Source: Streptomyces echinoruber
GTDB taxonomy: Bacteria; Actinomycetota; Actinomycetes; Streptomycetales; Streptomycetaceae
Length of the DNA: 52,173 nt
Reading direction: 5' to 3'
Assembly: GCF_014651135.1 (NCBI RefSeq)
Contig: NZ_BMWH01000027.1
Span: 1 to 52,173 of the forward strand
In this document: positions 8,941-18,989 of the stretch, one piece after another
Position numbering within the stretch: the first letter of the stretch is position 1
How the letters are laid out: each line of letters starts with the position of its first letter
Position numbers and translations under genes: made by a program
The notes under the pieces: generated by a model
Told to the model about the DNA's origin: nothing
Database searches by the model: none
Seen by the model: only the letters and a program-made list of their open reading frames with translations

Positions 8941-9933
8941 TCAGGACACGGGGGCGGGCGTCCCGGACGGGTTGCCGGCGGCGGCCCGGTGCGCGGCGAG
9001 ATCCCGCTCGACCTCCTCGTCCACGAGGTCGTGGTTGAGGGCGAAGGCGGCCGCGGCCCCCATGCCCGCCGCGGTGACGGCCTGGGCCCGCGGGTCCACC
9101 ACGTTGCCGACGGCCCACAGGCCGGGGCGGGTGGTGCGGCCGGCCCGGTCGGTGACGAGCCAGCCCTGCTCGTCCCGCTCGCAGCCGAGGCCGTCGAAGG
9201 CCGCGTCGTTGGGGGTCATCCGCGGGAAGAGGAACACCGCGGCGCACTCCAGCGTCCGCCCGCCGGCGAGTTCCACCGCGTGGAGCCGGCCGTCCTTGGT
9301 GAGCAGGGTGGACACGGGCCCCTCGGCCACCTTGATCCCGCGCGCGTCCAGGCGCTCCCGGTCCTCGTCGGTGAGCGGCAGGCTGTGCGGGACGTACACG
9401 ATGTCGTGCGACCACTGGCGCAGCAGCAGCGCCTGTCCGGGGGAGGCCGGGTGGACGCCCAGCACGACGAGCGGCTGGTCGCGGACCTCGTATCCGTGGC
9501 AGTAGGGGCAGAAGAGCACGTCGTTGCCCCACAGCGCGCGCAGGCCCGGGATGTCGGGCAGCTCGTCGCGCAGCCCCGTCGCCAGGACGACGTGGCGGGC
9601 CCGAAGCGCCGCGCCGCCGGCCAGGTGGACGACGTATCCGCCCTTCTCGCCGGCCTCCACCTGGTCCACCCGTCCGTCGATCAGGACGGCGCCGTAGCGG
9701 GCGATCTCGGCGCGGCCGGTCTCCAGCACGGTGAGCGGGGGGACCCCGTCGCGGGAGAGGAAGCTGTGCATGTGGGCCGAGGGGGCGTTGCGGGGCTCCC
9801 CGGCGTCGACGACGGCGACGGTGCGACGGGCCCGGGCCAGGACGAGCGCGGCGTTCAGTCCGCCCGCTCCGCCGCCTATCACGACGACGTCGTACGAGGT
9901 TCGGTCGGTCGTGTCGTGGTATGCGCCGGTCAT
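8941..9933 (-). CDS. Thioredoxin reductase-like FAD oxidoreductase with CPYC motif (HlmI-like)
   Basis: A 330-aa pyridine-nucleotide-disulfide oxidoreductase of thioredoxin-reductase length. FAD-binding VVVIGGGAGGLNAALVLARA is near the N-terminus. The redox-active CPYCHGYE is mid-protein, and the second FAD motif GLWAVGNVVDPRAQAVTAAGMGA is near the C-terminus. CxxC enzymes of this subfamily include the dithiol oxidases HlmI and GliT, which close the disulfide of holomycin or gliotoxin and protect the producer. Proximity to the Cys-NRPS operon favours that role, but generic Streptomyces paralogues share the motif, so the substrate is inferred. An excellent Shine-Dalgarno (GGAGGTGA) lies 5 nt before the ATG. 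Its upstream region carries the same 17-bp motif as the XRE-cupin promoter. Confidence 0.85.
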   Translation of the reverse strand: MTGAYHDTTDRTSYDVVVIGGGAGGLNAALVLARARRTVAVVDAGEPRNAPSAHMHSFLSRDGVPPLTVLETGRAEIARYGAVLIDGRVDQVEAGEKGGYVVHLAGGAALRARHVVLATGLRDELPDIPGLRALWGNDVLFCPYCHGYEVRDQPLVVLGVHPASPGQALLLRQWSHDIVYVPHSLPLTDEDRERLDARGIKVAEGPVSTLLTKDGRLHAVELAGGRTLECAAVFLFPRMTPNDAAFDGLGCERDEQGWLVTDRAGRTTRPGLWAVGNVVDPRAQAVTAAGMGAAAAFALNHDLVDEEVERDLAAHRAAAGNPSGTPAPVS

Positions 9934-9987
9934 GGCGATCACCTCCGCGGCACAGGGTGCGGTGCGGGGTCCCCGCGGGCAATTTTT

Positions 9988-10004
9988 GTTGCCGTTTCCG
10001 GAAC
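9988..10004. promoter_or_regulatory. Candidate operator upstream of the CxxC flavoenzyme
   Basis: GTTGCCGTTTCCGGAAC differs at one base from the site at 7939-7955 and contains the perfect palindrome TTCCGGAA. It lies 55 bp upstream of the flavoenzyme ATG, next to an AT-rich run (9980-9990), a sensible place for a promoter on the minus strand. Confidence 0.5.
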
Positions 10005-10298
10005 ACGGGACCGCCGGGTCCGAGACGCCCTGCGTCGGCGGCGCCGGGGCGACGGAGAGGGGACCGGGGCCTTCGAAGGCACGCCGACCGGAGCGCCCCG
10101 CACGCCGGCGCCGCACGTCCGGCTCCGGCCGCGACTGCACCAGACGTGCCGAACCGGCCGGCATCCTGGCCGCCCTCGACGCGCTGACCGGCCCCGGTGC
10201 GGCGGAGGCGGAAGCGGGCTGACACGGGCCGCCGCGTGCGGTGCGGCGCGCACCGGGCGCGACAGGCGGTGGCGGGGGGCGGTGGCGGTGGCGTCCGG
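10005..10298. other. Intergenic stretch without a supported gene
   Basis: No gene is supported. A short plus-strand frame ending at 10222 has codon-like third-position bias over its last 25 codons but no clear start. It could be a small ORF or a gene remnant. Confidence 0.4.
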
Positions 10299-11063
10299 TC
10301 AGGGGCTTCGGCGGCCCACCTCCCGGGTGAGTTCCAGGCCGAGCACGCGGTCGAGGAGTGCGAACGTCTCGAACTTCGCCCCGTCCGGGAGCCCGTCCGC
10401 CGCCTCCACCTCGCTCAGCAGCCTCAGCACGCCGGGCGTGCCCAGATCGTCGGCGAGCGCGGCGTCCGCCCGCCGGGCGAGGTCGGCCGGCACCGGCTTC
10501 GACGGCGAGTCGGCCCAGTGCGCCACCCGCGCGCGCCACACCGCCAGGGTGCGTGCGGCGTCGGCGAGCACGTCCGTAGTCAACCCGACCGGGTCGCCGT
10601 AGGGCACCGCCAGCAGCGCCAGGCGGACGGCGAGCGGGTCCGTGCCACCCGCCGCCCCGGCCTCGGTGTCCCGCGGGGCCGGGATGTCGCGCCGTACGCG
10701 CCCCACCCGGAGCCATACGCCCGCGGTGGCGGCGTCGGGCGGCTCGGCGCACACGTGGGCGTCGGCCCCTGCGCCGGGTCCGGTCCCCTCGTCGAGGGGC
10801 GGGTGGATCCCGAGGTCGGCCATGGCCTGCCGCAGGGACGCGGCCCGGTCCGGGGGCGGCCCGGCGAGGGCGTGCAGCACCTGCACGCCCCACCGCTCCA
10901 CGGTCCGCAGGAGCACGTCGCCGACGAGCAGGAGGCGCAGGTCCGTGGCGTCGGCCGGGTCCTGTGCGCAGGTCGGGTGGATCCGCAGGGTCAGCGTTCC
11001 GCGGCGGCCCCGGGCGGGGAGGTCGCTCGGACGGCCCGTCCGCCGGTCCATGACACGCAGCAT
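10299..11063 (-). CDS. Truncated cysteinyl-tRNA synthetase-like protein, no HIGH/KMSKS
   Basis: A 254-aa protein that I align by eye with the two ends of cysteinyl-tRNA synthetase/MshC (about 410-470 aa). The N-terminus LRVMDRRTGRPSDLPARG and the following VGDVLLRTVERWGVQVL follow the CysRS start (label, then DVLRRYLEYLGY). DPLAVRLALLAVPYGDPVGLTTDVLADAARTL follows the CysRS segment after KMSKS. ADDLGTPGVLRLL matches the C-terminal helical domain. Where HIGH should be the sequence reads DATDLR, and no KMSKS is present, so it cannot be a normal aminoacyl-adenylate enzyme. The function is unknown. The likely start is the ATG at 11063, since TAGCGT (complement of 11071-11076) is 7 nt upstream (leaderless). 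It diverges from the kinase at 11408. Confidence 0.65.
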   Translation of the reverse strand: MLRVMDRRTGRPSDLPARGRRGTLTLRIHPTCAQDPADATDLRLLLVGDVLLRTVERWGVQVLHALAGPPPDRAASLRQAMADLGIHPPLDEGTGPGAGADAHVCAEPPDAATAGVWLRVGRVRRDIPAPRDTEAGAAGGTDPLAVRLALLAVPYGDPVGLTTDVLADAARTLAVWRARVAHWADSPSKPVPADLARRADAALADDLGTPGVLRLLSEVEAADGLPDGAKFETFALLDRVLGLELTREVGRRSP

Positions 11064-11407
11064 GACCACGACGCTACCTGCCGGAAGGCACGCGAACACG
11101 TCGGGCGCGGCCCCGCTTCCGGGCCTGTGGCCGTCACGGCCGGCCCGGGGCCGTCCGATGCTCGCCCTCACCCCGGCCGAACGTGCGGCAAAAGGCCCGG
11201 TCGGCGCGCCTGTTGGCGTCCGGCCGCAACCACGGTGAGACATCCGCAGCCGGCACCGGCCGTCCGCCGCCCTCGGCGACGGCACCCCGACCAGGGCACG
11301 ACGCCGCTTTGCGACCACCTCGCACCACACGTCGCCGCGCACGGTCGGGCACCCGTACGGCTCCCCCGGACCCCGGGCAGGCCGCTGCCCCACTACCGTT
11401 GCTCCGC
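11064..11407. other. Divergent promoter region
   Basis: A 344-bp region between two divergent genes that probably holds both promoters. Minus-strand TAGCGT (11071-11076) and plus-strand TACCGT (11394-11399) each end 7-8 nt before their start codons. No ORF inside it is convincing. Confidence 0.45.
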
Positions 11408-12325
11408 ATGACAGTCACCGGGGTGGACATCACAGAGGACCTGATCCGGGACCTGCTGCGCGAGCAGCACCCCGACCTGGCGGATCGCCCCCTGAAGCTC
11501 GGAGCGCTCGGCTGGGACAACCAGGTGTGGCGGCTCGGCGACGACCTCGCCGTCCGACTGCCCTGGGCGACGCAGTCCGCGGACGCGCTGCTGCGCAAGG
11601 AACACACCTGGCTGCCCCTCCTCGCCCCGCGCCTTCCTCTGCAGGTCCCCGTTCCGCAGCGTCTTGGTGAGCCCTCCGAACGGTTCCCGCGGCCCTGGCT
11701 CGTCACCACCTGGGTGCCGGGCGAGCCCGCCGACCGCGCCCCCGCGACGCGCCCCGCGGAGGCGGCCGCCGCCCTGGCCGCCTTCCTGACCGCGCTTCAC
11801 CGCCCCGCCCCCGACGGGGCGCCGACCGGCCGGGACCGCGGGGGGCCGCTGGCCGACACCGCCGAACACTTCGCCCAAGCACTCGCCTCGGCCACCGAGT
11901 CGGGGCTGATTCGCGACCCGGACGCGGTCCGCGCGGTCTGGGAGGACGCCGCCGCCGCGCCGGAGTGGGCGGGCCCACGTCTCTGGCTCCACGGCGACCT
12001 GCATCCGGCCAACGTCCTGACCCGGAACGGCACCTTCTGCGGCGTGATCGACTTCGGCGACCTCTTCGCCGGCGACCCGGCCTGCGACCTCGCCGCCGCC
12101 TGGATCCTGCTGCCGGACGGCGCCGTCGACCGCTTCCACGAGGCCTGCCGGCCGAGCCCGGACACCGCGACCCTGCGCCGCGCCCGCGGCTGGGCGGTGC
12201 TGCGCGCCCTCGCCTGCCTCCACATCGGAGACGCCGGCGTCCACGGCCGCCCCGGCGGCAAGCCCACCTGGGGCCCACCCGCCCACGCCGCACTGCGACG
12301 CCTCACCGCATCGCTCCACCAGTGA
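11408..12325 (+). CDS. Aminoglycoside phosphotransferase (APH) family kinase
   Basis: A 305-aa protein-kinase-like small-molecule kinase. The catalytic loop WLHGDLHPANVL matches HxDxxxxN, and VIDFGD is the metal-binding DFG-type motif. LGALGWDNQVWRLGDDLAVRLPW is the ATP-binding N-lobe. Many Streptomyces copies have unknown substrates; resistance to a specific antibiotic cannot be claimed. The ATG at 11408 follows a -10-like TACCGT by 8 nt. Confidence 0.85.
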   Translation: MTVTGVDITEDLIRDLLREQHPDLADRPLKLGALGWDNQVWRLGDDLAVRLPWATQSADALLRKEHTWLPLLAPRLPLQVPVPQRLGEPSERFPRPWLVTTWVPGEPADRAPATRPAEAAAALAAFLTALHRPAPDGAPTGRDRGGPLADTAEHFAQALASATESGLIRDPDAVRAVWEDAAAAPEWAGPRLWLHGDLHPANVLTRNGTFCGVIDFGDLFAGDPACDLAAAWILLPDGAVDRFHEACRPSPDTATLRRARGWAVLRALACLHIGDAGVHGRPGGKPTWGPPAHAALRRLTASLHQ

Positions 12326-12533
12326 CCGAGCACCCCGGCGGGAGTCGGACAACAAGGAGCCGGACAACAAATCGAGAAGTCGCTTTCTCCCTATGGCTCA
12401 TCCCGGAACAGGTGTGTGATCCCGTGATGTCGGGCGTCCGAGGGCGTCCGTGACGATGCGCCGCTCGCGGCCCACGATCTTCTGCGCCGCATCCGCGCCG
12501 TTGTCGCCGGGGCGGACGCCACCTGATCCCGCG

Positions 12534-13220
12534 TCAGGGGACCAGTGGCCCGGCCAGCACGCCCAACCCCGCCTCACGGTCACCGGTCCAGGTCACCGAT
12601 CCGGCATCCCAGGGCTTGCGCCCCCACAGCGTCAGCAGCAGGTCCTCGGCGGTGCCCGAGACCTCCGCGACCGGCTCACCGGTCCCGTACGTCCAGCAAC
12701 GGCCGGAGTCGGTGGCGGTGACCCGCACGGCCTGCTCGGGATGGGTGGCGGCCCCCTTGGAGATCATGCGGGGCGCCATGGTGTCGAAGACCTCGGCGAC
12801 ACCGTCGGCGGCGAGCGCCGGATCCATCGGCGTCGTCGAGCCGAGCGCGTGCTCGGCGTCCCACCGGTGCATCAGCGTCTCCTGGGTGCGGCGCCGACGC
12901 CAGAATCCGACCGTGTGAGGCGGGAAGAACGTCCACGCCCCGGTCGAGGGGTCGACCGACAGGGCCTGCACGAGCGCGTCCGCCGTCTCGGCGTACCAGG
13001 CCTTGAGGCCGGCCCGGTCGCGGGGTGCGGCATCCTCGTCGTAGCCGTCGCCGTGCCCCTCCTGCACCGCCGCGACGACCCACAGGTTCCCCGCTCCCAT
13101 GTGTACGGCCAGATCCACCAGCCGCCAATCGCCGCAGTGCTCGACCGGAGCCGACACATCGCCGTCCAGCGCGGCGCCGAACGCGTCCAGTTCACGCCGG
13201 AGTTCGACCAGGTAATCCAC
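12534..13220 (-). CDS. DinB/maleylpyruvate isomerase-family mycothiol-dependent enzyme
   Basis: A 228-aa protein opening VDYLVELRREL. It has the conserved CGDWRLVDLAVHMGAGNLW helix and TQETLMHRWDAEHALG, the metal-ligand His regions of the DinB-like maleylpyruvate isomerase family. Actinobacterial members often use mycothiol, but the substrate here is unknown. The GTG at 13220 is preferred because TATCTT lies 6 nt upstream (leaderless); an in-frame ATG at 13244 is an alternative. Confidence 0.75.
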   Translation of the reverse strand: MDYLVELRRELDAFGAALDGDVSAPVEHCGDWRLVDLAVHMGAGNLWVVAAVQEGHGDGYDEDAAPRDRAGLKAWYAETADALVQALSVDPSTGAWTFFPPHTVGFWRRRRTQETLMHRWDAEHALGSTTPMDPALAADGVAEVFDTMAPRMISKGAATHPEQAVRVTATDSGRCWTYGTGEPVAEVSGTAEDLLLTLWGRKPWDAGSVTWTGDREAGLGVLAGPLVP

Positions 13221-13567
13221 GGCGCCAAGATACCGCCCGCCCATGACGCGGGACTTGTCGCACGAACCGGGCGAACGTTGCCTGATGCGGCAGTGGTTGC
13301 GGGGGTTGTGTTCGTGGCGTGGGCCGAGTCGGCGGCAGCCGGGCAGCCACGGCGTCGTGCGCTCGCTCACCCGCCTGCGGCGGCCCGACCGTTCGCCGGG
13401 CTCGACGCCTTCGCGGGCGATCCGGACTGCCCTGCGTCTGCCGCGTCGCCCTTTCCGCAGGCCCGGGCGGTCGTCAGCCTTGTCCGCGTGGAGACGCCGA
13501 GGCGTGAGGCAGCGGCCGCGGTGGGGATCGTGTTCCGTCCTTCGCATGGTCGTCCCGGGGCGCGGTC
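13221..13567. other. Intergenic stretch
   Basis: Upstream region of the preceding minus-strand gene. Nothing recognisable was found in the rest; open frames on both strands have no plausible start or family resemblance. Confidence 0.4.
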
Positions 13568-14824
13568 TCAGGCCAGCCACACCCGTACCGGGCCGCCCCG
13601 CGGGTCCACCCGGGCGGTCCAGTCGGCCGGGAGGCGCAGGGTGCGGTGCGGGACGGCGGTGCCCGGCCGCAGGCGCCGCCGGTGCAGGAGCCGGCCGTCC
13701 TGGGCGATGTGCAGGGCCGCGCGGCCGGTCACCGGGGACGCGGTGCGCAGCAGGTGGGGCAGGGTGTCGCCGGGGGCGACCCGGTTGGGCGTGATCCGGC
13801 GCAGGGGCGGCTCGACCGTGACGGGCACCCCGTCCGGCCATCCGGCCGCCCCGGCGAGCAGGTCCCGTACGGCCGCCGCCGCGTGCGCGCCCTCCCGGAC
13901 GGCCGTGGCCGCGCTCTCCACGGCGTGCAGCACGCTGCCCACCGCGAACACCCCGGGGCGCGAGGTGCGCAGCCGGCCGTCCACGGCGGGGCCGCGGGTG
14001 GCGGCGTCGAGGGCGATGCCGCCGCGGCGGGCGAGTTCCGGCTCCGGCACGAAGTCTCCGGTGAACACGACGGTGTCGCACGGCAGGACGGCGGTGCGGC
14101 CGTCGTCGCGGCGGACGCGGACGCCGGTCGGCCGGCCGTGGCCGAGGAGTTCGGTGACCGTGGTGCGGGTCAGCAGCGGGATGCCGCGGCGCAGGCGGGC
14201 GTCGGCGGCGCGCAGCGGTGCCATCGGGGCGCGCGGCCGGTCGGTGACGAGGGCGACGACGTCGGTCCCGGCGGCGCGCAGGGTTTCGACGGCGGCGTGG
14301 GCGACGTCCTCGGCGCCGACGACGACCGCGCGGGCGCCGACCGGCTGCCGGTACAGGTGCACCGCCTGCTGGAGTTCGCCGGTGGTGTACACGCCGGCGG
14401 GCCGGGTGCCGGGCACGAGGCGGGCGGCGCGCGGGCGTTCGCGGGCGCCGGTGGCCAGGACGACGGCGCGGGCACGGAGCGTCTCGTGGCCGTGCGGGCC
14501 CACGGTGGCCAGGGCGAGCGGGCCCGCCCAGTCCAGGGCGGTCACCCCGGTCCGTACCGCGGCCCCGGCGCGCACGGCGGCGTCGGTGAGCAGACGGGCC
14601 AGGGCGGGACCGGTCAGCGGGCGGGCCGGGGTGGGACCGGTCAACGGGCGTGCCAGGGTGCCGAAGCCGCCGTGCGCGCAGTGCCGGGGCACTCCCCCGG
14701 CCCGCCGCTCCCGTTCCAGCACCTCGATCCGGCCCGCGCCGGCGGCGGCCAGCCGGGCGGCGGCCGCGAGCCCGGCGGGCCCGGCGCCGACGACGAGCAC
14801 GTCCACGTCCCGTACGGCCGTCAC
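13568..14824 (-). CDS. FAD/NAD(P)-dependent oxidoreductase, partner of the G3P dehydrogenase
   Basis: A 418-aa two-dinucleotide-binding-domain flavoprotein. FAD motif VDVLVVGAGPAGLAAAARLA is N-terminal. The NAD-binding segment GARAVVVGAEDVAHAAVETL is central, and RPGVFAVGSVLHAVESAATAVREGAHAA is the second FAD motif. It resembles the HcnB/opine-oxidase-like oxidoreductases that accompany BFD-containing GlpA-type dehydrogenases. The GTG start overlaps the stop of the upstream gene (GTGA). The inferred role is to pass electrons from glycerol-3-phosphate, or a related polyol phosphate, onward. Confidence 0.8.
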   Translation of the reverse strand: MTAVRDVDVLVVGAGPAGLAAAARLAAAGAGRIEVLERERRAGGVPRHCAHGGFGTLARPLTGPTPARPLTGPALARLLTDAAVRAGAAVRTGVTALDWAGPLALATVGPHGHETLRARAVVLATGARERPRAARLVPGTRPAGVYTTGELQQAVHLYRQPVGARAVVVGAEDVAHAAVETLRAAGTDVVALVTDRPRAPMAPLRAADARLRRGIPLLTRTTVTELLGHGRPTGVRVRRDDGRTAVLPCDTVVFTGDFVPEPELARRGGIALDAATRGPAVDGRLRTSRPGVFAVGSVLHAVESAATAVREGAHAAAAVRDLLAGAAGWPDGVPVTVEPPLRRITPNRVAPGDTLPHLLRTASPVTGRAALHIAQDGRLLHRRRLRPGTAVPHRTLRLPADWTARVDPRGGPVRVWLA

Positions 14825-16289
14825 GCCGTGGCCTCCCGCCGGTGCACGTTGGCCGGTTCGCGGGACGCGGCGGCCTCCTCGAACAGCGCCCGCACCGCCG
14901 CCCCGCAGTGGAAGCCCTGGCAGCGGCCCGCCCGGGCGCGGGTGCGGCGGCGCAGCCCGTCCGGGCTGCGCGGCGGGATCGTGGCGGCCAGCGCGTCGCG
15001 GATCTCGCCGCGCGAGACGCGTTCGCAGTGGCAGACCAGGGTGCCGTACTCGGGGTCGGCGGCGATCAGGTCGGGGCGCTGGTGGGGGCGGGGGAAGGCC
15101 TCGCCGAGGTTCGGCATCCGCACCGGCTCCACCTCCCGTACGGGGCCCGGCTCCAGGCCGATCTCCGCGAGCAGGCCGGTGACGTGCGCGGCGAGGGCGA
15201 GGGAGGCGGTCAGGCCGGTGGAGCGGATGCCGCCGACGGTGACGTACGCCTGCCCGGGGTGGGCCGTGACGCGGTAGTCGTCGTGCTCGGTGGCGGCGCG
15301 CAGCCCGGCGTAGACGGCGGTGACCTCCTCCTGGAGCAGCGCGGGCAGGATGCGGCGGCCCTGGGCGCGCAGCAGGGCCAGGCCCTCGGCGCTGGAGCCG
15401 GTGGCCCGCTTGTCGGGCAGGTCCTCGGCGGTGGGGCCGAGCAGCACGTTGCCGTACACGGTGGGCGCGACCAGGACGCCCTTGCCGAGGGCCGTCGGCA
15501 CGGGCAGCAGGATGTGCCGCACCAGGTCGCGGGCGAACTTGTCGAAGACGATGAGCTGGCCGCGGCGCGGGGTGACGGTGAAGTCGCGGTGGCCCAGCTC
15601 GCGGTCGAGGGTGTCGGCGTGCAGGCCGGCCGCGTTGACCAGGAACCGGGCGCGCAGCTCCCCGCGGGTGGTGCCGAGGACGTGCTCGCCCTGCCCACCG
15701 TGCTCACCGCGCTCTCCGCCGTGCCGGCGGACGCGTGTGACGCGGCAGTCAAGGTGCAGGTCGACGCCGTTGCGGACCGCCTGGGTGGCGTAGGCGAGGG
15801 TGGTCGTCCAGGGGCAGACGATGCTCTCGCCGGGCACGTGCAGCGCGCCCAGGGCGCCGGGTCCCAGGTGGGGTTCACGCGCGTACAGCTCGCCGGGCCC
15901 GATCAGCCGGGTGTCGTGGCAGCCGTTGCGCCCGGCCTTCTTCGCGAGGCGGGGCAGGGCGGCGCGCTGTTCTTCGTTCCAGGCGACGAGCAGCGCGCCG
16001 ACCGGTTCGACGGGGATGCCGGACTCGGCGGCGTACACGGCCAGCCGGCGCGCGCCCTCGCGGACGAGGCGGGCCTCCAGGGAGCCCGGCGCGGCGTCGA
16101 AACCGGTGTGCAGGATCGCGGTGTTGGCCTTGGAGGTGCCCTGCCCCACGTCGTCGGTCGCCTCGACGAGGGCGACGCGCAGGTCCGGGTGGCGGGCGAG
16201 TTCGCGGGCGACGGCGCAGCCGACGACGCCGGCGCCGACGACCGCCACGTCGTACGGCGCCCGCGGCAGCGGCCCCCGCGCGGTGACCG

Positions 16290-16293
<4 letters not shown>
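14821..16293 (-). CDS. GlpA-like FAD glycerol-3-phosphate dehydrogenase with BFD [2Fe-2S] domain
   Basis: A 490-aa DAO-fold flavoprotein. The N-terminal YDVAVVGAGVVGCAVARELARH is followed by ATDDVGQGTSKANTAILHTGFD, typical of GlpA/GlpD. PRRGQLIVFDK is the substrate-domain motif. The C-terminus has LVCHCERVSRGEI and GRCQGFHCG, the four-cysteine BFD-type [2Fe-2S] motif seen in type 2 GlpA proteins. It overlaps the kinase stop (ATGA) and the next gene's start (GTGA), so the three genes are one operon. It would oxidise the phosphorylated product of the adjacent kinase. Confidence 0.85.
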
Positions 16294-17777
<1,484 letters not shown>

Positions 17778-17795
17778 ACCGCGTCAAGGGTATCT

Positions 17796-17816
17796 GACCA
17801 GCCATCATGACTGGTC
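17796..17816. promoter_or_regulatory. Near-perfect 21-bp palindrome, candidate operator of the glycerol operon
   Basis: Arms GACCAG (17796-17801) and CTGGTC (17811-17816) are perfect, and 9 of 10 pairs match across the 21-bp site. Outer GTAT (17790-17793) and ATAC (17821-17824) add further symmetry. It is placed where a repressor would block the kinase promoter. Confidence 0.6.
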
Positions 17817-17927
17817 TGCCATACGGGAGTTGGAGAAGATCGTGAATCGGGGGGTGGGGGGCGGGGTCCGCCTCTATAGTGTGCGCCGACTCGTGGGTTC
17901 CCCGGATCGCCGCCCGGAGGAGGGTTC

Positions 17928-17981
17928 TTGTTACTCCAGCCTGCCGTCCTCTCCCGCTCCCGGACCCCGGCGTGCGGCTGA
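17928..17981 (+). CDS. Putative 17-aa upstream ORF with a TTA codon
   Basis: TTG at 17928 follows GGAGGAGGG with good spacing and encodes MLLQPAVLSRSRTPACG. The second codon is TTA, the rare leucine codon read by the bldA tRNA in Streptomyces. The stop overlaps the ATG of the next gene (TGATG). A -10-like TATAGT lies at 17875-17880. Translation has not been shown; this is a sequence-based prediction. Confidence 0.4.
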   Translation: MLLQPAVLSRSRTPACG

Positions 17982-18967
17982 TGGCCAGGGAGGGCGCACG
18001 CCCCGTCCTCGACCCCGCCGGCCACGACGAGGAGCTGCGCCTGGCGCTGCAGGAGCTGCACACCGGCCGGTGGCTGGCGATGCGGGAGCTGCTGGCGCGG
18101 ACGACGGCCCGGTGGCAGTGGACGCGGCGCACCCAGATCCTCGCGGCGGCCGCCGCCGGCACCGACGTGGTGCGGGCCTGGCTCGCCGAGGAGCCGGCCG
18201 GGCGGACGGCCCGGGTGATGCACGCCCGGGTGGCGGTGGAGCGCGCGCTGCGGGCCCGCCGCGGCCGGCACCGCCGTACCCACGAGCTGTGGATCGAGGC
18301 CTGGGACGCGAGCCGGACCGCCACGCGGGCCGCGCCCGCGGACCCGGTGCCGTGGATCTGCCTGCTCGCGCTGGCGCAGCTGGACACCGGGCAGCGCTGG
18401 GAGGAGCACCGGGCGCCCGCACCCGATCCGGCGCTGCCGCCCGGGCCGTGGGAGCTGCTGGCCGAGGCCACGGCGCGCGACCCGCACAACCGGGAGGCGC
18501 ACCACCGGATGCTGCAGTTCCTGTACATGCGGGCCGACGCGGGCCGGCCCGTGGAGGCGGCCCGGTACGCGCGCCGGGTGGCCGAGGGCGCGCCGTCCGG
18601 TTCGCCGCTGCACCTGCTGCCGCTGTACGTGCGGGCCGAGCACCCCTGTCGTGACGCGGCCCGGCAGTGGGCGGAGCCGGAGGCGGTGGAGGAGGCGGAG
18701 CGGGCGTGGCGCGGCTGGTTCGTGCCCGGCCGGCCCGAGGAGCGATCGCTGCCGGACCTCAACCACCTGGCCCACGCCCTGTGGCGGACCGGGCGGCCCG
18801 GGCGGGCGGTCCGGGTCTTCGACGCGCTCGGCCCGTACTACACGCCCCGGCCGTGGGTGCACCGCGCCGCCGCCCCGGCCGGGCGGGCGCGGGCCGTGGA
18901 GGTGTTCCTGCGGGCCCGCGCCGACTGCCGGTCCGCCGGGCACGACGCCGACGCCGGCCGGTCCTGA
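17981..18967 (+). CDS. Alpha-helical repeat (TPR-like) protein of unknown function
   Basis: A 328-aa soluble protein, rich in Ala, Arg and Leu, with helix pairs spaced like tetratricopeptide repeats (WICLLALAQLDTGQRW; WELLAEATARDPHNREAHHRMLQFLY; HALWRTGRPGRAVRVFDALGPYY). I do not recognise a catalytic motif. The start at 17981 is preferred because it is coupled by TGATG to an upstream ORF with a strong ribosome-binding site. The frame is open further upstream to GTG 17879, but nothing there looks conserved. It diverges from the glycerol operon; no functional link is evident. Confidence 0.65.
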   Translation: MAREGARPVLDPAGHDEELRLALQELHTGRWLAMRELLARTTARWQWTRRTQILAAAAAGTDVVRAWLAEEPAGRTARVMHARVAVERALRARRGRHRRTHELWIEAWDASRTATRAAPADPVPWICLLALAQLDTGQRWEEHRAPAPDPALPPGPWELLAEATARDPHNREAHHRMLQFLYMRADAGRPVEAARYARRVAEGAPSGSPLHLLPLYVRAEHPCRDAARQWAEPEAVEEAERAWRGWFVPGRPEERSLPDLNHLAHALWRTGRPGRAVRVFDALGPYYTPRPWVHRAAAPAGRARAVEVFLRARADCRSAGHDADAGRS

Positions 18968-18989
18968 ACCCACCCGCCCCCACACATCG

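Noticed and set aside
9933..10004. Riboswitch in the leader of the CxxC flavoenzyme
   Set aside because: Leader is short (about 50-70 nt) and shows no recognisable aptamer; a protein operator motif explains it better.
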